From NCBI RefSeq assembly GCF_003002875.1, contig NZ_PVTH01000003.1:310001-374000 (forward strand): 64,000 nucleotides of DNA, read 5' to 3'. A model generated the notes under the pieces. The model saw nothing but the letters and a program-made list of their open reading frames with translations, was not told the origin of the DNA and did not search any database. Position numbers and translations under genes: made by a program. The stretch is from Arcticibacter pallidicorallinus (GTDB lineage: Bacteria; Bacteroidota; Bacteroidia; Sphingobacteriales; Sphingobacteriaceae). Below are positions 15,187-22,415 of this stretch, in pieces; within the stretch, counting starts at the first letter, position 1; every line of letters starts with the position of its first letter.

Positions 15187-16270
15187 CCTCCCGAAGTATC
15201 ATCCGCTTTCGTTTTTCCGTCTCTGCATCAATTCTTGTATCTTGAACTGCATCCGTAACCGCCACTTCGAAATCCCTGTCCTTAAAGGAACCATGGATCG
15301 CCGCCTCTTCTGTATTTCCAAGAGCAATATCATAAGGGCCTTTATCGCTCATCAACTTCACGAAAACTGGGAGGCATTCGAATAATATGAACAACAAGCC
15401 GATAAATGCAACGGCCAGATAGGTTCCCAGATCTCTGCTTCCGTCGGCTTTGAAGCTTAACTGACCCAAAGCCCAGTTCCTGTCTGCGAAACCGGCAACA
15501 TTAGCAAGACTATCAAGCTGTTTATTACTAAAAAGCCGCTGGCTTGTAAGCCCGTCTTGGTCCCTCCTCTCACGCACAAAACCTTCCATTGCGGAAATCT
15601 CCGCTCTAACCGCTTCTAAACGGGCGACCTTTTGACTGAGAACCTCCTCTTTTTGCTTTGCGTAAGTCCCATAACCCACTTTACCAGATGTCTGATTCGT
15701 TTTGTCACCAAATATCTCCTGATTCAAAAGATAACGTGACCGGGTGATATCCGCCTGAAGAGAATCCCTTTCAGCTGAAAGGTCTTTTAATTTACTTAGC
15801 TCTGTGCCATACTTATTCTGAAACGTACTGTTAAGTGTATCAATCTTTGAGCGTTGACCATTCAGATAGGAAAGTTTCAGCTTCTCACGAATCTCCTTGT
15901 TGAATATCTTAAGCTCAAGTGGTCTGGAAATCACAATGCCGATCATTATCGCGAGCAGAATTCGCGGAGTTGCCTGAAGTATTTGCTTGTTCACGGAGGC
16001 GTTCTTGCTGATGCTGGAAACAATATACCTGTCCATATTGAAGATAGCCAGCCCCCAGATCAGTCCGAACAGTATTGCAAAGAAAACAGCAAAATTATCA
16101 CCAGAAAAGACAAAATACATGGCGTAGCCACCAGATAGTGTTGCAAAAAGAGCAGTAAAAAAAATTGTCGCACCAATACCAACGTACTTGTTGTGCTCCG
16201 TAGGAAAGTTCCTCAATGTATCTGCATGAACCCCAGAGCAGAACCAAAAAAAACGACTGACACTATCCAT
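15161..16270 (-). CDS. DUF4407 membrane protein
   Basis: Predicted inner-membrane protein of 369 residues, DUF4407 family, function unknown. Two adjacent membrane helices lie near the N-terminus (IGATIFFTALFATLSGGYA and FAVFFAILFGLIWGLAIF, followed by the motif NMDRYIVSS), a third is around ILLAIMIGIVISRPLEL, then a long charged coiled-coil stretch of about 130 residues, and a fourth helix near VAFIGLLFILFECLPVF. The start at 16270 (MDSVSRFFWFCSGV) was chosen over one at 16375, whose extra 35 residues contain no family pattern and cover the likely promoter region of both divergent genes. Confidence 0.85.
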   Translation of the reverse strand: MDSVSRFFWFCSGVHADTLRNFPTEHNKYVGIGATIFFTALFATLSGGYAMYFVFSGDNFAVFFAILFGLIWGLAIFNMDRYIVSSISKNASVNKQILQATPRILLAIMIGIVISRPLELKIFNKEIREKLKLSYLNGQRSKIDTLNSTFQNKYGTELSKLKDLSAERDSLQADITRSRYLLNQEIFGDKTNQTSGKVGYGTYAKQKEEVLSQKVARLEAVRAEISAMEGFVRERRDQDGLTSQRLFSNKQLDSLANVAGFADRNWALGQLSFKADGSRDLGTYLAVAFIGLLFILFECLPVFVKLMSDKGPYDIALGNTEEAAIHGSFKDRDFEVAVTDAVQDTRIDAETEKRKRMILREANSDFFEG

Positions 16271-16385
16271 CCCCTGAATTTTCCCTTTAGAACATCCACA
16301 GGGTGCACTTGTTACAGGAAAATGTAAAAAAATCCTTCTAAAAGCTTTGTCCTTCGCATTGCCCGGAAGCTTCAATCTTAATTCC

Positions 16386-16393
16386 TATCTTTG
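16386..16393 (+). promoter_or_regulatory. Predicted -7 element (TATCTTTG) for the rhodanese gene
   Basis: Perfect TAnnTTTG match 20 bases before the ATG at 16413. A TTG at 16359-16361 is a weak -33 candidate, with a spacing of 24 bases. Confidence 0.5.
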
Positions 16394-16412
16394 AATCAAT
16401 AAACGTTTTGTC

Positions 16413-16730
16413 ATGAAAGAAATAACCGTTGAAGAACTAAAAAAAATGATAGATAATGCTGAAGACTTTCAGCTGATCGACGTTCGCGAATCTTTTGAAT
16501 ACGAGGTATCTCATTTAAATGGCGAAAACATCCCATTGTCAGGTATCATCGTTGAATCAGATAAGATTGCTACAGACAAGCCTGTAATCGTTCAGTGCAG
16601 AAGCGGAAAGCGCAGTGCCGCTGCGATCATGCAGCTTGAGCAGCAGCTTGGGTATGAAAACCTGTACAATCTGGAAGGCGGCATACTTGCCTGGAAAGAG
16701 AAAATAGATCCGTCAATTCCAGTTTATTAA
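16413..16730 (+). CDS. Single-domain rhodanese-like protein
   Basis: Cytoplasmic rhodanese/sulfurtransferase domain of 105 residues. The catalytic loop is VQCRSGKRS, with the active Cys carrying persulfide in this family. Upstream is the typical LIDVRESFEYEVSHL motif (CH2A-like) and downstream NLEGGILAWKE (CH2B-like). The loop length of six residues is standard for sulfurtransferases. The gene has its own promoter element and a terminator, so it is likely monocistronic. The sulfur donor and acceptor are unknown. Confidence 0.93.
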   Translation: MKEITVEELKKMIDNAEDFQLIDVRESFEYEVSHLNGENIPLSGIIVESDKIATDKPVIVQCRSGKRSAAAIMQLEQQLGYENLYNLEGGILAWKEKIDPSIPVY

Positions 16731-16745
16731 TTCACTATACATCAT

Positions 16746-16770
16746 ACGGGTGCCCTGTGCACCTGTTTTT
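16746..16770 (+). terminator. Intrinsic terminator after the rhodanese gene
   Basis: An eight-pair stem (16746-16753 with 16759-16766, one G-U pair) has a 5-base loop and a run of Ts to 16770. It lies 16 bases after the rhodanese stop codon and 18 bases before the next gene. Confidence 0.75.
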
Positions 16771-16787
16771 ACCTCTTTCAAGTACTC

Positions 16788-16982
16788 ATGGGAAAAAAAA
16801 TCTTTCTGAATATCCTGTATAATATCGCGTTGATGGTTATGGTCCTATGTCTGTTCTGGAGCATAAAACATGAGCAGTACGCAGTAACTCTTGGTTCTAC
16901 GGTTATTATCGCCTTCGTTATTTTTCTGAAAATTCAGTTAAGAAAAGAAGTTAAGGCCATGTTCAAAGAGAAAAAGAAATAA
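16788..16982 (+). CDS. Small two-TM membrane protein (DUF6358-like)
   Basis: Protein of 64 residues with two hydrophobic helices (about residues 5-24 and 33-48) separated by a short polar turn, and a strongly basic C-terminus (RKEVKAMFKEKKK). It resembles small Sphingobacteriaceae membrane proteins annotated DUF6358; this family call is from memory and not certain. It ends 1 base before the convergent gene. Function unknown. Confidence 0.6.
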   Translation: MGKKIFLNILYNIALMVMVLCLFWSIKHEQYAVTLGSTVIIAFVIFLKIQLRKEVKAMFKEKKK

Positions 16983-16983
16983 C

Positions 16984-17718
16984 TTAGGGATTCAGCTTTT
17001 GAGCAGGCGCCTTTTCTTTCGTCTTAAACTCCTTGTACGATTTTCTTATATAAACCACAAGGTCGTATTCATTCCAGGAGCGTAGCTGTTCTACACCCGG
17101 CAAATAATCAGCTCTGAAGTCCTGAAGCTCCTCCTGCTTTATTTCCGGAACCGCATTTTTTATAGACAGATCATTGAATCTCCTCGCGACTTCCTGATAC
17201 TCCAGTTCCTGATTGGCGAAATCATTGAACCTCCTGGCCCGCTTGCCGGTTTTACCGAAACGATCTCCAAGTGCTGAAAGCGGACTAAATATATAAGCAA
17301 GTACCGGAGGTTTACCCCCAAAATATGATCCTTTACTTTTGTAAGCGTCTTTTATTTCATTCAAATCAGACTCCAAAGACCTACCTGTCACGACCACTTC
17401 TTCCAATCTCGTAATTTCCTGCAAGTAAACAATCTCATCCCTGAAATCTGATACAATAAGGGGATATGACATATATCCCATGGCAGATACCTCCAATGTG
17501 TCTCCCCGGGAAGCGAGGATACTGAAAATCCCCATTTCATTCGTTGCCACAGAAAAATGGCTCCTTTTATTTTTAACAGATGCACCGCTTATGCGAAGAT
17601 TACTACCGCGCTTCAGCACAGCACCTTGCTGAGCCTTAACTGTCTGCGCAAAGGCCTGTCCACCCAGAAATAACGTGAGCAAAACCATAACAACAGCGAT
17701 AATGCGATAGTTTCCCAT
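16984..17718 (-). CDS. Secreted carboxypeptidase-like regulatory domain protein
   Basis: Exported protein of 244 residues. A signal peptide covers about residues 1-24 (ends GGQAFA). A CarboxypepD_reg-like beta sandwich follows to about residue 115, with SGASVKNKRSHFSVATNE, GDTLEVSAMGYMS and a closing LEEVVVTGR strand. The remaining 130 residues are charged and helical. The beta domain is the same type that heads TonB receptors, but no plug or barrel follows and length suggests a complete small periplasmic protein. Common in Bacteroidota as a stand-alone protein of unknown function. Monocistronic on the minus strand. Confidence 0.8.
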   Translation of the reverse strand: MGNYRIIAVVMVLLTLFLGGQAFAQTVKAQQGAVLKRGSNLRISGASVKNKRSHFSVATNEMGIFSILASRGDTLEVSAMGYMSYPLIVSDFRDEIVYLQEITRLEEVVVTGRSLESDLNEIKDAYKSKGSYFGGKPPVLAYIFSPLSALGDRFGKTGKRARRFNDFANQELEYQEVARRFNDLSIKNAVPEIKQEELQDFRADYLPGVEQLRSWNEYDLVVYIRKSYKEFKTKEKAPAQKLNP

Positions 17719-17810
17719 AAAGTATTACAAAAGTAAGTTAATATTCCGGCCTCTGCCTTTAAATACCCTCATATAACGACGGGATACTTAGAATAGTTCT
17801 ATGAGATTAG

Positions 17811-17818
17811 TATCTTTG
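17811..17818 (+). promoter_or_regulatory. Predicted -7 element (TATCTTTG) abutting yicC
   Basis: Perfect TAnnTTTG match ending 3 bases before the yicC ATG at 17822. Transcription would be expected to start at the ATG, giving a leaderless mRNA. Confidence 0.5.
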
Positions 17819-17821
17819 TTG

Positions 17822-18697
17822 ATGATTAAGTCAATGACCGGCTATGGTATAGCCTCTACTGATTTTGCTAATACCAAATATACTGTCGAGATCAAATCAC
17901 TTAACAGTAAATTCCTTGAGTTAGCACTGAAACTTCCAAAAGCATTTTCAGATAAGGAGCTCATCCTCCGCAACGACTGCTCCAAGCAGATAGAACGAGG
18001 AAAAGTCAACATAACCGTCACTGTAGAATACGCTTCAAACGAGAAAAAGGCGGCTACTATTGATCAGGGACTACTCACTCTTTATTACAATCAGCTCAAA
18101 CAGGCTGCAACCACGCTGAATGATAACGGCAACAATCTTCTACAGCTGGCCCTTACATTTCCGGAAGTAATCAAGTATGAAGAAGATCTGGTCTCTGAAC
18201 AAGAATGGATACAACTTCAGCAAACTTTTGCAGAAGCCATGAACAACTTCCAAACGTTCAGGAAGGACGAAGGCCGTGTATTACTACAGGACCTCGAACT
18301 GAGAATCAAGAACATCCTCAATGCCTTGAAGCAGGTAGAAGAACAGGATCCAAAACGAATTCCGGCAATCAGAGAGAGAATTTCGCAACTTCTGGAAGAG
18401 TTTGTAGGTAAAGAAAATACCGATTCCAACAGGTTCGAGCAGGAGCTGATTTTCTATATCGACAAACTGGATATCACCGAAGAGAAGATACGTCTGAGAA
18501 GCCATTGCGACTACTTTATCGAAGCATTGAAATCAAACGATGCCAATGGTAAAAAGCTTGGATTCATTTCTCAGGAGATAGGTCGTGAAATCAATACAAT
18601 GGGTTCCAAAGCAAACGATGCGCAAATCCAGCAGATCGTAGTTGGAATGAAAGAAGAACTTGAAAAAGCTAAAGAACAACTCTTGAATGTTCTTTAA
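17822..18697 (+). CDS. yicC: YicC family endoribonuclease
   Basis: Protein of 291 residues of the YicC/YloC family, described in other bacteria as an endoribonuclease. The start at 17822 gives the family-standard N-terminus MIKSMTGYG; a start at 17801 would lie upstream of the promoter box. Seen: YTVEIKSLNSKFLEL, a central helical stretch, RIPAIRERISQLLEE, and the conserved C-terminus KKLGFISQEIGREINTMGSK. It heads the yicC-gmk-nadD operon, a common arrangement in Bacteroidota; gmk starts 25 bases after. Confidence 0.93.
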   Translation: MIKSMTGYGIASTDFANTKYTVEIKSLNSKFLELALKLPKAFSDKELILRNDCSKQIERGKVNITVTVEYASNEKKAATIDQGLLTLYYNQLKQAATTLNDNGNNLLQLALTFPEVIKYEEDLVSEQEWIQLQQTFAEAMNNFQTFRKDEGRVLLQDLELRIKNILNALKQVEEQDPKRIPAIRERISQLLEEFVGKENTDSNRFEQELIFYIDKLDITEEKIRLRSHCDYFIEALKSNDANGKKLGFISQEIGREINTMGSKANDAQIQQIVVGMKEELEKAKEQLLNVL

Positions 18698-18722
18698 TTT
18701 TAAAATATAACACCAATACACA

Positions 18723-19292
18723 ATGTCCGAAGGCAAACTGGTCATCTTTTCAGCTCCCTCAGGTGCTGGCAAAACAACTATAGTACATCATCTCCTGAAG
18801 CGCTTCCCGCAGCTGGAGTTCTCCATCTCCGCAACTACCCGCGAATCCAGAGGAAAGGAAACACACCAAAAAGACTATTACTTCATCAGTAAGGAAGAAT
18901 TCTTGCACAGGGTTGCAAAGCATGAGTTTGCAGAATTTGAAGAAGTATACTCAGGAACTTTCTACGGAACACTTAACTCAGAAATTGAGCGTATCTGGAA
19001 GCAGGGGAAATGTGTGGTGTTTGACATTGATGTAGAAGGTGGCCTGCGGCTTAAAAAGAAATTTGGCGACAAAGCATTGGCAATATTTGTGCAGCCTCCA
19101 TCGCTGGAAGTGCTTATCGAACGCCTTACTGGCAGGGGTACAGATAGCGACGATAAGCTTAAAGAGCGTTTCGCCAAAGCAGGTAAAGAGTTAACTTATG
19201 CATCCCGCTTCGACGTAATACTTCCAAATTACGAACTTCAAACAGCCTGTGCAGACGCAGAGAAATTAATCAGTGACTTCTTAGCAAAGTAG
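18723..19292 (+). CDS. gmk: Guanylate kinase
   Basis: Cytoplasmic enzyme, 189 residues, phosphorylating GMP to GDP with ATP. The P-loop SAPSGAGKTT is at residues 10-19. Downstream are the GMP-binding ISATTRESRG and KDYYFISKEEF motifs, FGTLNSE-like YGTLNSEI, FDIDVEGG and the lid-region LTGRGTDSDDKLKERF. Length is normal. It is the second gene in yicC-gmk-nadD, with 3 bases to nadD. Confidence 0.97.
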   Translation: MSEGKLVIFSAPSGAGKTTIVHHLLKRFPQLEFSISATTRESRGKETHQKDYYFISKEEFLHRVAKHEFAEFEEVYSGTFYGTLNSEIERIWKQGKCVVFDIDVEGGLRLKKKFGDKALAIFVQPPSLEVLIERLTGRGTDSDDKLKERFAKAGKELTYASRFDVILPNYELQTACADAEKLISDFLAK

Positions 19293-19295
19293 ACT

Positions 19296-19868
19296 ATGAA
19301 CATCGGTCTGTTCTTCGGTTCTTTCAACCCGGTACACGTCGGTCATCTCATCATCGCTAACCACATGGCCAACTATACCGACCTGGATAAGGTATGGCTA
19401 ATGGTTTCTCCGCATAATCCATTAAAGGATAAAAATGCGCTCATTAACATGTACGACCGGTTGGAGATGACCCGTCTGGCAGTCGAAGATTCACTGAACA
19501 TAACAGTCAGCGATGCTGAGTTCAAGCTGCCGCAGCCATCATACACGATAGACACGCTTACTCATCTAAAGGAGAGGTATCCTGAACATAACTTTTCCCT
19601 CATCATGGGAGCTGACAATCTCACCTCCCTGAAGAAATGGAAAAACTACGAAATACTGTTGAGAGACTATAAGATCGTAGTCTATCCCCGGCCCGGATAC
19701 AACGAGTCTGAGCTGATGCATCACCCATCAGTAACAATTACCAACACGCCGATGATGGAACTCTCTTCAACATTTATCAGGCGTGCAATAAAAGCAGGTA
19801 AGAGTGTTCGATATATGGTACCTGAGTCCGTAATACGTTTTATCGAATCAAAGAACCTGTATGGCTAA
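19296..19868 (+). CDS. nadD: Nicotinate-nucleotide adenylyltransferase
   Basis: Protein of 190 residues converting nicotinate mononucleotide and ATP to deamido-NAD. The nucleotidyl transferase motif GSFNPVHVGH is at residues 8-17, and the C-terminal SSTFIRRAIKAGKSVRYMVP carries the second ATP-binding signature. LIMGADNLTSLKKWKNYE fits the NadD substrate loop. The stop codon interlocks with the stop of the convergent monooxygenase gene (CTAA, 19865-19868). Confidence 0.96.
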   Translation: MNIGLFFGSFNPVHVGHLIIANHMANYTDLDKVWLMVSPHNPLKDKNALINMYDRLEMTRLAVEDSLNITVSDAEFKLPQPSYTIDTLTHLKERYPEHNFSLIMGADNLTSLKKWKNYEILLRDYKIVVYPRPGYNESELMHHPSVTITNTPMMELSSTFIRRAIKAGKSVRYMVPESVIRFIESKNLYG

Positions 19869-21463
19869 GCTTTTCGCCAGCCAATCACCTGCTTTAGATA
19901 ACCATCAATCAACTCCGTGTCTACGATGTCATTGATGTATCCGATATGAAGATCCGGCCTTACTATGATCGCTCTCTTTGCTTTTCGGCTACTCATCTCA
20001 AAGGCCTCAAAGATGGCCTTGTTCCTGTCAGATGGGGGCATATAAAAGAAGTTTAGCGCAAAGGGATAAGCAGATTTGATCCATTTAGCAATGCCCGAGA
20101 CGGCCATAGGGCTCAACTCCCCAAGCACAAGCAGTGTAAAACCGCCTTTTGAACACCACGCTTGAAGATCAGTATCCACTTTCAACTTTTCATCAAACAC
20201 TCTTAAGAATGGCAAGCGATCTCCTGCCTTTATTGCCGTGGTAGCGGAATGATGAACAGAAAGTATACTTTTCCGATAAGTGATGCCTATCTGAGAAATT
20301 CGTTTGAACAGCTCACCTTTTAGATCTTTACTTCTTGCAATACGCTGAATCAAAACAGGCGCCACCCATTTTCTGATCCTCTTAATGAAGAAATTATTCG
20401 AAACAATCATGGAAAATAGCCGGTCCGTAGTCTTCAGTAAACCATGCGCTACCGGCATCCGCTCCACCGAATATGAATCCAAAATCGCTTTATTATATTC
20501 TTTGTTAACTACGCCGGCAAGCTTCCAGGCAAGATTGTAAGCATCCTGTAATCCTGTATTCATACCTTGTCCTCCTACGGGGGAATGAACGTGAGCAGCA
20601 TCACCTATTAAAAAGACCCTTCGCGACCTGAATTGATCAGCCATTCGGTGATGCAAACCATACACCGAAAACCAGTTGCATGACTCCACCTGCAGGGGAA
20701 CACCCAAAGTGAAAGTAACATAAGGCTTCAGGTCATCGAAACGTAGATCTGTTCTATTTTTCAAAGCTGCCGGCACGACTCCTATACAGCGTACCAGGTT
20801 ATTGCTTATCGGAAAAAGCGCGTTGAATCCATCCTTCTTCGAAATGATCCGTATCTGATTGTCAGGATAAGGTATGGTCAGCTCCAGATCAGCCAGGTAG
20901 AACCGGTGAATATAAGAACCACCTGAAAAGTTAATCTTAAGAGCCTTTCTGACTGCGCTGGAAGCTCCATCTGCGCCGATCAACCAGTCGCAGCTTATTC
21001 GCTTATCCAACTCACCCTGCCTCATCTGTAGTACCACACCCTCGTCAGATTGCTCCACGCGTAGCAGAGTGGTATCCCAATACACCGGACACGCATGTGC
21101 AGTCAGGTCTTCCAATAAATGCTTTTCAGTCTTACTCTGCTCCAATGTCAGAACAAATGGAAACAGCGTCTTATCAGAACCGTCAATTATAAGCCGGTCA
21201 GGCTCCTCATCGTTCAAAAAATAAAAATCAAACCCGGAAACCTGCATACCCTCTTTGAGAAACTGATCCGACAGACCGAGCTGCCGCAGTATCTCCAACG
21301 TCCTGGCATGCACTGCTAGAGCTCTCGATTGCTTTGTCAGCTCCTTCTTAGAATCAATAATGACCGGTTGGATACCTTGGCGTAACAAGAGAGCCGCCAT
21401 CATCAAACCCGAAGGTCCGGCTCCAACAATTACTACACTGGCATGATCCGGTAAACTCATCAT
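19865..21463 (-). CDS. FAD-dependent aromatic-ring hydroxylase-like monooxygenase
   Basis: Class A flavoprotein monooxygenase of 532 residues. The N-terminal Rossmann motif VVIVGAGPSGLMMAALLLRQG binds ADP of FAD. The mid-protein DWLIGADGASSAVRKAL (DG motif) and GDAAHVHSPVGGQGMNTG (GD motif) are complete. The C-terminal ~130 residues form a thioredoxin-like domain as in phenol hydroxylases and MhpA/PgaE types. Substrate not predictable. Its start overlaps the upstream rsmI-like gene by 4 bases, implying translational coupling. Related enzymes hydroxylate phenols, antibiotics or polyketides. Confidence 0.9.
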   Translation of the reverse strand: MMSLPDHASVVIVGAGPSGLMMAALLLRQGIQPVIIDSKKELTKQSRALAVHARTLEILRQLGLSDQFLKEGMQVSGFDFYFLNDEEPDRLIIDGSDKTLFPFVLTLEQSKTEKHLLEDLTAHACPVYWDTTLLRVEQSDEGVVLQMRQGELDKRISCDWLIGADGASSAVRKALKINFSGGSYIHRFYLADLELTIPYPDNQIRIISKKDGFNALFPISNNLVRCIGVVPAALKNRTDLRFDDLKPYVTFTLGVPLQVESCNWFSVYGLHHRMADQFRSRRVFLIGDAAHVHSPVGGQGMNTGLQDAYNLAWKLAGVVNKEYNKAILDSYSVERMPVAHGLLKTTDRLFSMIVSNNFFIKRIRKWVAPVLIQRIARSKDLKGELFKRISQIGITYRKSILSVHHSATTAIKAGDRLPFLRVFDEKLKVDTDLQAWCSKGGFTLLVLGELSPMAVSGIAKWIKSAYPFALNFFYMPPSDRNKAIFEAFEMSSRKAKRAIIVRPDLHIGYINDIVDTELIDGYLKQVIGWRKA

Positions 21464-22167
21464 TTCATCAACAAAAATATAGCTGGTATTTTATGGAAGT
21501 CAACCTTCTGCTTCCGCCATTGTTCTATTGGCAGTGAAATAATCCGCTCGTCTTCTCCCGTCAGGTTCACCGCTACACATAAGCGTGTCTTATCGGAGCA
21601 CGTTCTCACAATCTCCTCAATAACCTGATTGTTACGAAAAGGGGTTTCTATAAATATCTGGGTTTGACGGAACTTTTCCGACGCATTCTCCAATTCCTTA
21701 ATTCGCCTTGCTCTCTGAGACTTATCTATCGGCAGATAGCCGTGGAAACTAAAGTTCTGACCGCTAAAGCCGGAAGCCATCAACGCCAGCAAAATCGAAC
21801 TAGGTCCAACCAAAGGAACAACCTGAATACCTCTCCTGTGTGCCTCCGCAACAATGTCAGAGCCAGGATCAGCCACTGCGGGACATCCGGCCTCACTCAT
21901 CAAACCTACATCTTCACCTTTTTCCAGCTCTTTGAAGAAAACACTAAAGTCATTCTTCTCTGCATGTTTGCCATAAGGATGAAGCTTCAACTCACTCTGA
22001 GGTGTCTTAAGCCCCATTTCTTTTAGCCACCGCCGGGCAGTTTTCTCATTCTCAACGATGTATGTTTTCAGCGTGTTAATCAAAGCTGATTGCGTGGCAG
22101 GAATCGTCTGTGCAACAGAATTTTCAGCAAGGGGTACCGGAAGTAAATAGAGCATTCCTTTAGACAT
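21460..22167 (-). CDS. RsmI-like SAM-dependent (tetrapyrrole-type) methyltransferase
   Basis: Protein of 235 residues in the tetrapyrrole methylase superfamily, closest in motif to RsmI, which 2'-O-methylates C1402 of 16S rRNA. Seen: GMLYLLPVPL, VENEKTARRWL, VGLMSEAGCPAVADPGSDI (the RsmI-type GTP/SDPG-like loop) and VPLVGPSSILLALMASGFSGQ. It is about 50 residues shorter than Escherichia coli RsmI and starts LLPVPL rather than the usual LVATPIGN, so it may be a Bacteroidota paralog with another substrate. First gene of a two-gene unit with the FAD monooxygenase. Confidence 0.82.
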   Translation of the reverse strand: MSKGMLYLLPVPLAENSVAQTIPATQSALINTLKTYIVENEKTARRWLKEMGLKTPQSELKLHPYGKHAEKNDFSVFFKELEKGEDVGLMSEAGCPAVADPGSDIVAEAHRRGIQVVPLVGPSSILLALMASGFSGQNFSFHGYLPIDKSQRARRIKELENASEKFRQTQIFIETPFRNNQVIEEIVRTCSDKTRLCVAVNLTGEDERIISLPIEQWRKQKVDFHKIPAIFLLMK

Positions 22168-22240
22168 GCTGCAAATTTGAGCATTTTATTTTTATTACAT
22201 AGCCAACCGGCTTATCTGCCCCTTAGAGTAAACCAGATTT

Positions 22241-22282
22241 CACTAAAAATAAAAGCCGCTCTACTTTCGTAAAGCGGCTTTT
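22241..22282 (-). terminator. Terminator of the tRNA gene
   Basis: A perfect 10-bp stem (22251-22260 with 22273-22282; on the minus strand AAAAGCCGCT and AGCGGCTTTT) is followed on the minus strand by ATTTTTAG. It begins 2 bases after the tRNA 3' end and shares its strand. Confidence 0.85.
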
Positions 22283-22284
22283 AG

Positions 22285-22356
22285 TAGCCCCGGCGGGAAT
22301 CGAACCCACATCTAGAGTTTAGGAAACGCCTATTCTATCCGTTGAACTACAGGGCC
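22285..22356 (-). tRNA. tRNA-Arg (anticodon CCT)
   Basis: On the minus strand the 72-base sequence folds as a cloverleaf. The acceptor stem is GGCCCTG paired with CGGGGCT (two G-U pairs) with discriminator A. The D-arm begins TAGTTC, the anticodon loop is TTCCTAA giving anticodon CCT (reads AGG), and the T-arm has loop TTCGATT with stem GTGGG/CCCGC. CCA is not encoded. The anticodon stem GGCGT/ACTCT has one C-T mismatch. A terminator follows directly. Confidence 0.85.
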
Positions 22357-22415
22357 CTTAATCAAAGCCCGAAAATAGGTTTTTCAAATTGAATATACCT
22401 ATCCGAACATCAAAT

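Noticed and set aside
16271-16375. N-terminal extension of the DUF4407 gene from 16375
   Set aside because: The extra 35 residues are basic and unlike the family, and would cover the likely promoter region of the divergent rhodanese gene.
21664-22026. 120-codon frame opposite the RsmI-like gene
   Set aside because: Entirely within a recognised gene and without motifs.
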